From Hemibagrus wyckioides (taxonomy: Eukaryota; Chordata; Actinopteri; Siluriformes; Bagridae): 64,000 bases of DNA. The first letter of the stretch is position 1. Each line of letters opens with the position of its first letter. The notes beneath the pieces are model-generated. The model saw only the letters and a list, made by a program, of their open reading frames with translations, was not told where the DNA came from and did not search any database. Positions 12,961 through 23,800 of the stretch are shown in pieces. The DNA is taken from the NCBI RefSeq assembly GCF_019097595.1, contig NC_080718.1:17684657-17748656 (forward strand), read 5' to 3'. Both the position numbers and the translations under genes were made by a program.

Positions 12961-15900
12961 ATGTCCACAGAGATGTTGTGAACTGATATCTCGTTCCAAA
13001 AAATTCCCCATGAATTATTTGTTGTATGGATTTGTTGGGACTCCCCCACTAGCCAAAAAAATAATTGATGCAGGGTCGATTCTATGTGACAGTTTTTTCC
13101 TCCCCCAGTCTCTTTTTCCTTGACCAGCTTGCACACTAGAGGTCCCAGAGGTCCTGCTGTCCATCAGTGAGTCACAACTGACATCTTATTTGCAAAGGTC
13201 TTTCTTTGGAGTCTATATGATTTCAACAAATTCTGGAAAAAGCAGATATGTTCACTTCACCTCTAACGATTTATAGCAACACAAATCTACACTATAACTG
13301 TGTTTAAACAGCTTGAGGGCCAAGGATCAGGACAAAAATGTATGCTTCACAGATGTCACAAGCAACAAAAATCGGACAGAAAGTATGTAAACACATGGTG
13401 TTCACTATGGAAAACTAACCATTTGTTAGGGTCATTTTATTTTTAAAGAATTAGGTAGGTTTGCACTTGCAAGCTAGGTTACATCAGGGAAGAAACTGGG
13501 TTCAAAAAGCAACAGTAAAATATGAGAAGCATTTAGCTTTTTGTCTAAAAATAGACAAAATTGTCCTTGTTTTTTTTTAATGAAAACTATACGGACACTG
13601 TAATAATAATGATGGTGTAACAGCGCCCACTGCTGGACAAATGAAGATCTGAATTTAATAAACCGGATTATGGTTAAACGATTTCGTTTAATAATAATAA
13701 CTAAAACTAAGAATTTACTTAACATTTTTTAAAATTATTATTATTTCTGATAACTTTGATGTAAATTACTCATTCTGTAATTTGTTCTAAACTTTATCCA
13801 TCTTATTTTATTTTTGGTTAAATATTTTATACACAAGTGTACACACTTAAAACGTTATATTTAATTTCTGGTTCTTTTGATTTTTCGTTCTGATTCTAAT
13901 AAAAAACTTATTTTCAAAAGGCATAATACTTTTTTGCTTTTTGGCATATAACCATTTGTCATTCTGACTTTTCCTCTGTATTTTTTAATACGTTAAAATA
14001 TACCGGTACTGTACAGCTTTTTTTTTTTTAAATTTACTTATTTATGTATTTTATTTATTTTATTATTATTTTTACCTTTAAATGTATATAGGCTTTATTT
14101 CAGATTGTAATAGTAAGCCTATAAAAATATGCATGTTAGGTATATTTACATCTGTTTAACTTTCAATCTGTTTGGGTTTGTTTGCATGTTGACTCGGTTG
14201 AGGACTAGTCAGCTTTAACTAAAAGTGTGACATCCCAGCTCGTGACAGTATGTTTATTCAACCCAATATTATTATTGATTATGTATTTCTTATATATCTT
14301 TTATTTCTTATACATAGACTTGTTATAAGCTTAAATAGACTCTCTCTCTCTCTCCCCCTCACTATCTCTCTCCCCTCTCTCCCCCTCTCTCTACGCATGC
14401 GCTTGTGTATTTCTAACATATTCACTTATTCGACATACGACCCCCCCCGCATGCGTTTGTGTATTTCCAACATATTCATTTATTCGACATATACGACGTA
14501 TTCGATCATCCTTACATATTTCATTCAAAATTTGTTTTTTATTTGGTAGTAGCCTGTAAAGCGACTAGTCGTCAATGGATCCACGTTGTGATGCTAATGT
14601 GCGACACGCAGCCTATCATTAACACATAGGCTAATGTGTTTATTGGACTTGCGTTTTGATTAAAAGGCTAAAAGAAAGGAGCAACGTTTCAAGGTTGTTT
14701 TTATCCCACTGGGCTATTGTTTTTCATTTGGCGAAAAAAAACACCTCTCCCTCATCTAACTGATCTTTAAATATGTAGTAGGCTATAGCCTACATAAAAA
14801 AAAAACATGCTACAGAGCAAATAAACCAGTCTATATAATATGTGTGTATTGAGAAGTAAAACTGCTAGGCTAAGGATAATAACACACTAGACTAGACTAT
14901 TATAGATTAACCTTGGAAGAGTTAGCATTTACTTGTGAGACGCCACATGTCATGATTTTTTTTTTGGCTAATATATTATTTTAATATTACATAAGCTAAG
15001 TATGAGGTCTTTGCACGAACTCTTCAAAAATTTTGCCCAGATTAGTTTTAGACTATGAATATGTAATAGTTTATAATCTAATATACATGCTATGAATCAA
15101 CCCCAATCCTAAAGCGGATGCTTGCATAGCACTATACACAATCACACACTTATAAAAGACAATTATTCATTTTCAGTCATATTCAGTGTGAACAGAGTAA
15201 ACATGTCTGATCTCAAATAATCTGAGAAAAAGATGCAAGACCTTTGTACAGAAACTAATACAAGATATTCGTACTCTATATTGAACACAGTAATTCGTAC
15301 GGAATGAATTCAATGACAAAAAAACAGTCATTTTAACACATACAGAATTAATATGTATTAATCAGAGTGTAATTATATGTGTATTCACATGGCATTGGAA
15401 GGACTGGTAGCCAATACTCAAGGAAAACATAAGAGATCAGAAAACCTGCAGGCTCCTTTTATTCAATTAAGATGTTAGACCACTGGCATTTTGTGTAATT
15501 GGATTTGGAATGGTCAGGTAAATCATATAGGTAAGTGTAGCCTGTGTAATGAATTGCAAGTCTAGTCAGCAGCATTAACTGTTCAGTGACATCAAAACTC
15601 ATAAATCACTGGTTGGTAGACTTTAATGTGGAATGTCTTAGATAGATGGAAAGGATTCGATAGATACTTAAATGATTCATGATATATACACTTTTGATAT
15701 CATTTAATTATCTATATAACATACTACAGATATGAATAATAACAATAATAATAATACATAATAATAATAATAATTATTATTATTTAATTGAGACATTAAT
15801 TCAGTAATAGTGTAAACAGTGTTATTAAATTTGGAATATTAATTTATTAACATAGAAGCATTCGTTAAATTTGTATATTCCTGTATTTATTCAATTATTT

Positions 15901-16084
15901 ATGTTTTTGTAATGGCAAGTGTAATGGCAACATAACACTAACAAATATTATGAATTATTATTATTTATTAAATGTTATTAATACATATGATGTATTTCAA
16001 AAATATCTTTTCCACCATGACAAAATAACTCGATTAATAATATGATTAACAACAGGCTGCAACAAGGAGTATATTTGGTGGCTT
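12961..16084. other. AT-rich intergenic region between cdc42bpa and lefty
   Basis: No gene is recognised on either strand. The stretch contains a CT microsatellite (14339-14392), a 54-bp-period partial duplication with CGCATGCG palindromes (14394-14494), AAT/TTA runs near 15730-15790, and a CTCF-like motif on the minus strand at 13621-13636. The remaining sequence shows no structure I can name. Confidence 0.6.
14394..14494 (+). repeat. 54-bp-period direct duplication
   Basis: Two copies of a segment starting with CGCATGCG, continuing through a TTGTGTATTTC motif and a TATTCGACATA motif, begin at 14394 and 14448. A run of eight C separates them. They follow a CT microsatellite. Confidence 0.8.
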
Positions 16085-16302
16085 GTCTGAGAATAGTTGC
16101 TCTATCATCAGACCTATTGGAGGTCTGAGTTGTCTGATAGGGAACCTATAAGCCAATACACAAGGCAGACTGAGGCCAACTTTAGTTCTTCTGTTTGTGG
16201 GACAAAAAAAGGTCTGACTGATCCTAGAGCAGAAATAGATAATCACCCCTTTAAGAAAACTTCTTCCAATCCACATTTCCAAGTGCCTATCCCTGTGGTC
16301 TG
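16085..16302 (+). promoter_or_regulatory. candidate Nodal-responsive enhancer of lefty (SMAD and FOXH1 motif cluster)
   Basis: Seven SMAD pentamers (GTCTG or CAGAC) occur in 218 bp, at 16085, 16109, 16123, 16132, 16166, 16212 and 16298. A FOXH1-type site AATCCACA lies among them at 16268-16275. Two of the pentamers form a 7-bp perfect inverted repeat, CAGACCT-ATTGG-AGGTCTG (16109-16127). The cluster is 0.7-0.9 kb 5' of the lefty start codon. Vertebrate lefty genes are known to be induced by Nodal through FOXH1 and SMAD2/3, so this is a natural candidate enhancer. Function is inferred only. Confidence 0.6.
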
Positions 16303-16720
16303 TATCTGTGATAATAATGAACCTTAAGAATATGTAGAATATTTCCAAATACACCTTGCCTCAAAATATATTCAGACTAAATAAATGATTAGGCCTAAAT
16401 CAAAACAGCAAACCTGGATCTTAATTGGTCATTATATATTTATATTATACATAATATTAAAACATGGCGATGATGATTAGCTTCATACTATATAAAAGTA
16501 CTGTATCATTCCTGGTGACTGACTGCTATTTCCACAAATATGTGGGAAAATTTGATACGATATGCAAAATATGATAGGTATCTTTTACTTGATCATGTGA
16601 ATGTAGATCCCAACAACAAGGCCTGTCGTTTATTACTGTATTTTCTGAGAAGGAACTGGGCCTTAATTATGGCACTGTTCAAGTTAAATTCAGATGCATG
16701 TTTTGGGCAGCATGTAGATT

Positions 16721-16770
16721 TATGTATGTATGTATGTATGTATGTATGTATGTATGTATGTATGTATGTG
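16721..16770 (+). repeat. ATGT tetranucleotide microsatellite
   Basis: About 12 copies of TATG/ATGT in tandem, followed by a TTTA run, about 250 bp upstream of the lefty start codon. Confidence 0.95.
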
Positions 16771-16918
16771 TTTATTTATTTATTTATTGAGACACTTATC
16801 TGAGAAAACAAAGTACCGACTCCCAATTAGCGACGTGTCTTTGAAGTGGCTCAGACCCTTCAGGTCAGCCCCCTCCCTCCCCCTTCCCCCCGTTAGGGCT
16901 GTAAAGTGGTCTAGACGT

Positions 16919-16926
16919 GACGTGAT
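16919..16926. promoter_or_regulatory. palindromic SMAD-binding element in the lefty promoter
   Basis: GTCTAGAC is the optimal palindromic SMAD3/4 site. It sits 16 bp 5' of the TATA-like box of lefty, in a GC-rich, CpG-containing proximal promoter. Confidence 0.6.
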
Positions 16927-16942
16927 GCCGGGGGTCGAGCTG

Positions 16943-16950
16943 AATATAAG
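16943..16950 (+). promoter_or_regulatory. TATA-like box of lefty
   Basis: AATATAAG lies 74 bp upstream of the lefty ATG. A transcription start about 30 bp downstream, near 16975, would leave a 5' UTR of about 40 bases. This is the only TATA-like element in the proximal promoter. Confidence 0.55.
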
Positions 16951-17016
16951 GAGAGAACACTCTCTAAGCCCTTCACATTCAGTCACTTCACAGTAGTGAA
17001 CCTGTAGCACTACGAC

Positions 17017-18517
17017 ATGGCTCTCCTCATCCACCTGCTGCTGTGTGCAGTGCTCATCTCTCTGGTTCACACGGACTCCACTGAAAACATGAAGGAGGCC
17101 ATTCTACAAAAACTCGGACTAACCGAACTCCCGAGCATCCACAAGAGAGATTTAGAAAATCTGGTGATCCCGAATCACATCAAGAACAAGTATCTGTCCA
17201 TGCTGAAACTACACCATGCTCGGAGGCGGAGATCTCTGCCCAGTTTGGCGGGAATCTTTAGGCGTATCCATGGCAACACAGGTAAGCTTTTTGATGTGAA
17301 TTGCCGCTTGCATTTTGAATTCACACTTTCATCACCAGATTCCTTAATCTATAATAAACAAATATATATATTTTCCTTGAGGCTGAGGTATTACCCAGCC
17401 GTCGTAAGTTAAGGATGAGGTGTAATTTTCTAGATAAAGTATACATACTAAATTTACTGTAATGCACAGTGGGTAGATGTCCAACCAGGCATCTTATATG
17501 TTTTCCCAGATATAACAAGCGAAATGAAATACTCAGATATGACTCGACAACATGTGGTGTTTGACATGGAGACCCGGCTGAAAGAAAACAGCGAGGTGGC
17601 CATGGCAGAGCTCAAACTTTACCAGACGGCTGTGCGTAAACTGCCTGCGACCGACAAGAAGAAGCACAGACCCGTCAATCATGCTCGCGTGAGCATTTAC
17701 TGGGTGTGCAACCAGTCCAACCACAGCTCACTGGTTGACTCAAGGTAAGCTCTTGAAGTATTATATCCAAAGAGAGACACTGGATTTCTAATTCAGATGA
17801 ATTGCTTAAAAAAAAGGAAGGATTTATTGCTTAACGCATGTTCTTATCTGGGACAGGTTGGTCCAAGTGAACGAGGTCGGCTGGAGGAGCTTTGACGTGA
17901 CCCAAGCGGTTCACTACTGGTCCAAATCAATGACTAAAAGCCCACTGCATTTGGAGGTACGGATCGAAGGAGAAAGACCTGGAAGTTATGCAGCTGAAAT
18001 GGCAAAGCGAGTGAGATTCACCACGCAGAACAGCCTCGACACCACTGCAGGGACACCTGAGCTCGTGCTGTACACCTTGAACTTGGAAGAATATGGGTAA
18101 GTGGTATTATCAGTAGATGTTTAAATGTTCGTGTGCATGTTTAAGATGTGTTAACAGTGTCACCAATTAATGCATTATTTTTTTTTATACAGGTCCCTGG
18201 GTGACTGTAGGCGCGGCGCAGACAATCAGGCGTGCTGCCGGGAAGAGCATTATATCAACTTCCGGGAAGTAACGTGGGCGCAGTACTGGATCCTGGAGCC
18301 GGCTGGATACCAGGCTTTCCGCTGTACAGGAGGATGTAAGCAGCCCAAGCGTAACTATGGCTACGGACCGAGATCCTGCTCAGTGGTGGAGAGCGCACCT
18401 CTGCCGGTGATGTACCTGCTAAAGAAAGGGGACTACACACAGATCGAAGTGGCCGAATTTCCCAACATGATCGTTGAGAAGTGTGGATGTTCCATGGACA
18501 AGATTTCCACGTCTTAA
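17017..18517 (+). CDS. lefty: lefty, secreted Nodal antagonist of the TGF-beta superfamily
   Basis: Four coding exons (17017-17281, 17510-17744, 17857-18096, 18193-18517), all with GT-AG junctions and matching phases, give 354 codons. Lefty proteins bind Nodal and EGF-CFC co-receptors in the extracellular space and limit mesendoderm and left-right signalling. A hydrophobic signal peptide (MALLIHLLLCAVLISLVHT) is followed by a prodomain with LVIP, a basic convertase-like site ARRRRS near residue 70, and the family segment LVDSRLVQVNEVGWRSFDVT. The C-terminal cystine-knot domain has GDC, CCREEHYINF, WILEPAGY, CTGGC, GPRSC and VEKCGC. Only one cysteine occurs at GPRSC where dimeric ligands have an adjacent pair, as expected for monomeric Lefty. 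Whether this is the fish lft1 or lft2 ortholog is not settled. Confidence 0.95.
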
Positions 18518-19414
18518 AAAAAGAGCAAGGACTTGTGACTATTCAGCTGAGCACTTAAACTACGTTATAATACCTATAATATTGTATTGTAGTCACGTTA
18601 GTTTATTTTGCACCGTAAAAGGCACTGTGTGATTTCACTTTTATCTTCTGAAAATAAAAAAAAAACATTTAATTTCTAAATCTTTTGTGTTCTGCATATT
18701 TGTATTGTAAGTTGTTTATAGGTTACTATATAAATACTCATGCTCTCGAATCAAAAGGGGCTTGTGAGGTTTAGCAGGTTCAGAAATAACATATGGGATT
18801 AGTTTGGAATTAGGAGTAAGTCGCATAACTCAATTAAATGCTAACGAGCACTTCATAAGGAGCTGAAACGAGCAGGCCATTAACACATGTGCACGCACAG
18901 AACATTTTCACACCGCAATCAGATGCTCGGTTTCATGTACAGCTGATTGCATCTCATGCAGGATATAGCCTGCAATAAACAACTTACTTAATGATACATG
19001 AGGTGTGAGAAATGTCAAAATCTTTTTAAAGGTCTTGATTTCAGTGACTGGTAATAATTTAGGTGTAAACATCAGGTTTTGAAGTTTTTCACGCACAGTA
19101 ATTATGAAATTTCCTGTATATTTCCATAAATGCACATGGAGTTGATTTTTCTTTTAATGACTAATCTTAATTGACTAAAACCGAACCAGACAGGGGAATG
19201 GTCAAGAAGGATGAAAAAGTTTAATATTTAAATGATTAAAAATTATACTCTGAAAATAATAATACAAAAAGAAGTATTATCATGTTTTTGTGTGAGGTGT
19301 TAAAAGTAGAGAGTTTTAGGAAGCTTTCTCTTTAAATGTTCCAGATTATTATACTGTATATACAGTTTACAAATTAAGTCTTATGTTTCATAGCTTTGTT
19401 TCATTTCCATATGA
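18518..19414 (+). other. lefty 3' UTR and intergenic region
   Basis: The lefty stop is followed by a short AT-rich 3' UTR with an AATAAA polyadenylation signal at 18653-18658. The DNA from about 18680 to the Tc1-type element at 19415 contains no recognised gene. Confidence 0.65.
18653..18658 (+). promoter_or_regulatory. polyadenylation signal of lefty
   Basis: AATAAA 136 bp after the lefty stop codon, in an A-rich context. Confidence 0.7.
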
Positions 19415-20076
19415 TACACTATATTGCCAAAAGTTTTGGGACACCCCTCCAAATCATTGAATTCAGGTGTTGTTTTTCTTGGCCCCTTAGTTCCAGTGAA
19501 AGGAACTCTTAATGCTTCAGCGTACCAAGACATTTTGGACAATTTCATGCTCCCAACTTTGTGGGAACAGTTTGGGGATGACCCCTTCCTGTTCCAACAT
19601 GCACCAGTGCACAATGCAAGGTCTATAAAGACATGGATGAGGGAGTTTGGTGTGGAGGAACTTGACTGGCCTGCAAAGAGTCCTGACCTCAACCCGATAG
19701 TACACCTTTGGGATGAATTAGAGCAGAGACTGCGAGCCAGGCCTCAACTGGGGCGTCTGCCTTTACATGCACATAAATGTAATATAACAGCTATAACAGC
19801 TTCAACTCTTCTGGGAAGGCTTTCCACAAGGTTTAGGAGTGTGTTTATGGGAATTTTTTACCATTCCTCTAGAAGTTCATTTGTGAGGTCAGGCACTGAT
19901 GTTGGATGTGAAGGTCTGGCTCGCAGTCTCCGCTCTAATTCATCCCAAAAATATCATATCGGGTTGAGGTCAGGACTCTGTGCAGGCCAGTCAAGGTCCT
20001 CTACACCAAATGCATGCCCAACCCCTGAATTCAATGATTTGGAGGGGCGTCCCAAAACGTTTGGCAATATAGTGTA
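19415..20076. mobile_element. palindromic Tc1-type element, family A copy 2
   Basis: The ends are complementary (CACTATATTGCCAAAAGTTT at the left, its complement at the right) and are flanked by TA. The left half carries a transposase C-terminal segment in plus orientation (SPDLNPIVHLWDELEQR, 19678-19728). The right half carries the same segment inverted (about 19915-20012). The element is therefore a fold-back structure built from two copies of the transposase 3' part around a spacer. One 220-codon frame runs through it (19424-20086), but it mixes sense and antisense parts and is not a functional transposase. Confidence 0.88.
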
Positions 20077-20121
20077 CGTTAGATGAAAATGTTCACTTTA
20101 CCTTGATTTTTCCGCGCATGA

Positions 20122-20135
20122 GCAGTAGAGGGCGC
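20122..20135 (+). promoter_or_regulatory. CTCF-like motif upstream of ahi1
   Basis: GCAGTAGAGGGCGC matches the CTCF core consensus at 13 of 14 positions. It lies between lefty and the probable ahi1 first exon. Confidence 0.4.
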
Positions 20136-20359
20136 AGTGTCGTTAGGGAATAAACAAAGCTGACTTGCAGAGATTTTCTCACGCATCGGAGCGTCGCGCG
20201 CTGACGAGCCTCGGCACTGTGCTCTGATTGGTGCTTCAAGGTGGCCACGTCACACGGAGGTGAACTTGTTTATTATTGGATACCATCGCAACCGTTCGCT
20301 GGCTAATACCACTGATGGTTAAAAAAATAAACTTTTAAAAGCCACGATTTAGTTTTCAG
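20136..20359 (+). promoter_or_regulatory. ahi1: probable promoter and 5' UTR exon of ahi1
   Basis: CpG-bearing sequence (CGGAGCGTCGCGCGCTGACG near 20186) leads into a segment ending at a consensus donor, CAG|GTAAGTAA, at 20359/20360. It would splice to the acceptor at 20826/20827, where the start codon exon begins. The transcription start is not defined. There is no TATA box. Confidence 0.55.
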
Positions 20360-20704
20360 GTAAGTAACATATGCCACACATCAGATCCTAATAGGTTTTG
20401 GTAATTGCGAAAAGGTTAAGCTGGTTGTTAGTTTATATTCGTTGCTAATGTGACTTTACTGTGATAGCGGGCTGGCTAACGTGGATAACATGGGAGTAGC
20501 GTTAAGTGAAATAACGGTGATTCAGACACAGAGCAGATGCGCCTTAATAAACAGAAAAGTCTGATCAAAGTCTCGATTTCTTTCTAAGAGTCTGACCATT
20601 GTGCATCTTACTGTAATTTATGCATCGTGGTTTCTCACTGTAACTGAAAAGTTAAACACTTGGTGATTATATATGTGGATTAGCCAGCTAGCTAACTAAC
20701 TTAA

Positions 20705-20794
20705 ATGACCCCTGCCTTGAAGCAGCTTAAAGCATCAGAACTCACTTCACTCAAGCTGAAGCCCAGTCCTCTTCAGCTGATACTGAAGTGGTAA
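20705..20794 (+). other. 29-codon ORF just upstream of the ahi1 start exon
   Basis: ATG at 20705 opens a frame starting MTPALKQLKASELTSLKLKP that ends at TAA within a donor-like GTAAGA at 20791. The next acceptor is only 36 bp away, so splicing to it is unlikely. It could be an upstream ORF of an unspliced 5' leader, an alternative exon, or chance. No family is recognised. Confidence 0.25.
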
Positions 20795-20870
20795 GATTTC
20801 ATATCTTGTTTCTTTCAATTCTTTAGGTGCATTTTGTACACAGAATGAATTTGCCCTCAAATTTTCGAGA

Positions 20871-23800
20871 ATGCCGGCAGGTAAGGACTTTATACTCCCA
20901 TTTACACTCACAGTACCACATTATATGGCCAAATGTATGTGGACATCTGACCATCACACCCATATGTGGTTCTTTCCCAAACTGATGCCGTAAAGTTGTA
21001 CCACACTCAATTGTCTAAAAAAAAAAAACTTGTATGCTGTAGCATTAAGATTTCTCTTTACTAGAAACGGTTCAAATATATTGTCTGTTTCAGCATGAGA
21101 ATACACCTGTGTACATACATCTATAACTCCACCCACATTATACCTGTTTACATGCTTGTATTTGCACACTATTAACCACACCCCTAACCTCCTCACCTAA
21201 CATCAATGTCTGACCATGTTAATGGTCTTGTGGGTGAATGGGCAAAGCCCTGCAGTCACACAATGAAATCTAGTGGAAAGCCTTCCCAGAATAGTGGAGG
21301 TTCTTTTGACAGTAAAGGGTGACAAACTATGTGTTGGCCCATGCAGTTTCAAACTGGGAACATACAGGTTTAATGGTCAGGTACCCAAATACTTTTGGCC
21401 ATATAGTGTATGAGGTGACGGTTAAACTTGTGCTTTAACAGGTCAGAGTGATGTGAGAGCAACGGCAAGAACCCACTTTGACGAGGTTTTTAGGCGATAT
21501 ACAAATCCTACTTCACAGAGGAAAAAGCCCAAACAGCAATCTGAGCATCTGCAGGAGAATGTTGAGGTTTGAAATGGAACCAATTAACTATTATAATACA
21601 AAGTATTGTACACATTAAATAGACAGATTTTCATGCTGAGTATTTTAAATGTTTTGCCTCATTCTGTTCTTTTGCAGCTTCACACTTTAAAGAAAAACCT
21701 TACCAAAGACATTGAGGAAGATGAGACCATTCTCAATAACACATATGACCCCGTTCAGGGCAGTCCAAGGTACACGAAGAACAGGCGCATGGAGAATGAG
21801 GTGTTTAAGAAAGCCAACATCAGTAATGTGGGCGAGGAAATGCCCACTGCAATCTCAGGAAGAAAGAAGAGCAAAAGAGCACTCCCTCCACCGCCACCTG
21901 TTCAAGATGAAGATGAGAGTGACAAGACTGGCCTGAAGTCTGAAATAAAACCTCCTGCTGAGGCAGATTTGGGCCAGAAGAGAAAGGGTAAAAAAGGGAA
22001 GAGTAGAAAGGGAGATGATGCCGGTGTTACGAAAGCAGAGTCTGAACGTGAAGATGATCTTCTTCAGGAGTATCAGCAACAAATTACACAGGAGGAGCAG
22101 AGGGCTCTGAAAAAACCCCAGAAAAAGAAACCAAGTAAAACACTGCAAGACAAAACTGTATTAAACAATGAATTTGAAAAGAAAAAGAAAAAGAAGAATC
22201 TGAAAGGAAGCAAACATGAAAGGTAAGAATGTGTAGTAGAATGGTTATATCTATTTAAATAATTGAGTAGGTACAGAGATGAATGTATTTTAGTAAGGAC
22301 AACTCTTCCAAACAGAAACTTCTCAACTAACTATTATTGTTATTTTTAACTTTAGCATAAATATTTTATTTCCATTTTCACTTTACTTGAAGAGCTTAAG
22401 ACAGATCGTAATGATCTTTTTTTTCCTGTGTCTATTATACTGGAATCTTTTTGATATACAAAGTGAGCTTCCATCAACATTCGTCCAAGATCGGATGGAA
22501 TTAGCAGCTGATAAAGCTAAATCACAGGAAGACTTTCCAAATGATGTCCCAGAGGAGGAGGAAGAAGAGGCAGTCAAGCCCATAGGCAAAAAGAAGAAGA
22601 AAAGAAAGCAAGGTTTGTAATGCAGTCATCACTTTTATTAATAGTATTGACAGTAATTTTGTTATGGCAGGGTTGCGACAGGGAGAGGGTATCCGGCATA
22701 AAATCATGCGGATCAAATGATCCACTACAAACAGTGGACCCTGCCATTGTGTGGGACAACGCTAGGATAAAAAAAATAATAAATTGACAGTAATTTTGTT
22801 GTGTTGGTTCATTGTTCACAGAAGTGATAGTACAGGACAGTCAGACAGAAGTGGATGCATCTCCTAGCCAGGCTTTCGATGATGGCCTGGTGCTGGGAGT
22901 TTACATTCACCGTACAGACAGACTCAAGACGGACCTTCTGGTGTCGCACCCCATGGTCAAAGTCCATGTTGTGGATGAAATCACTGGACAGTATGTCAAG
23001 AAAGAGGATAGGTAGGAATTTGTCAGACGTCTGATCACTGTTATAATTTAGTGTAAACTGTAAAACTGATGTAAATATATAATTGTCATATTCATGCACC
23101 GATAATTTTCCAATTTCTCTGTTACACTCAGCCATCGTCGAGTGTCTTCCTTTTACGAACAGGAGAATGTCGAGCATATCCTTCCCATTATAAGTCAGCC
23201 TTTCGACTTCAAGAAACAAAAGTCAACGGTTCCTGAGTGGGAGGAGCAGATTATCTTTAACGAGCGCTTTAGTTATTTTCTGCAGCAGAATGATGAAGCG
23301 CCAAAAGTCATCCTTTTTTTTGAGGTGATCCAGTGTTGCTTTTTCATTGCATTAATGTATCATTACCATGATCTGCACCATGATTAATAAAAACCTTTAT
23401 TATTGTTATAGATCCTCGAATTTATGAGCATGGAAGAAGCAAGGGCAAATGCTGCCGCTGACCTGAGCGAGCGAGGGTTTCGCAAAATTGCTTGGGCTTT
23501 TTTGAAGGTAGAACAAAATACCTTGTTTAGTGTAATTGGATTTTCAACAACCTTTATAGTGGATTATTGGTATTTTCCTCTGCTCAAGTATTTTAACCGC
23601 CTCTCTAACCTTTCCACATTTTGTAACTTTTGGATAGTTCATGAACCTGCACAAAACTGCTTCTCTCTCTGTTCTCTTTACCTGGTACTGACTCTTTGTG
23701 GACAGCTTTCTCGATCAAATTCTCTGTCATGTTCTTGACTATTTTAATAATGGATTTAATGGTACCGTGTAGATTGGCTTTTTTTCCCTCAAAACCATGT

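Noticed and set aside
16769..16776. TGTTTATT as a second FOXH1 site in the lefty promoter
   Set aside because: It lies at the junction of two low-complexity repeats, so the match is expected by chance.
19424..20086. 220-codon plus ORF as an intact transposase
   Set aside because: It runs through the palindromic element, reading one transposase fragment in sense and the other in antisense, and lacks the N-terminal domains.
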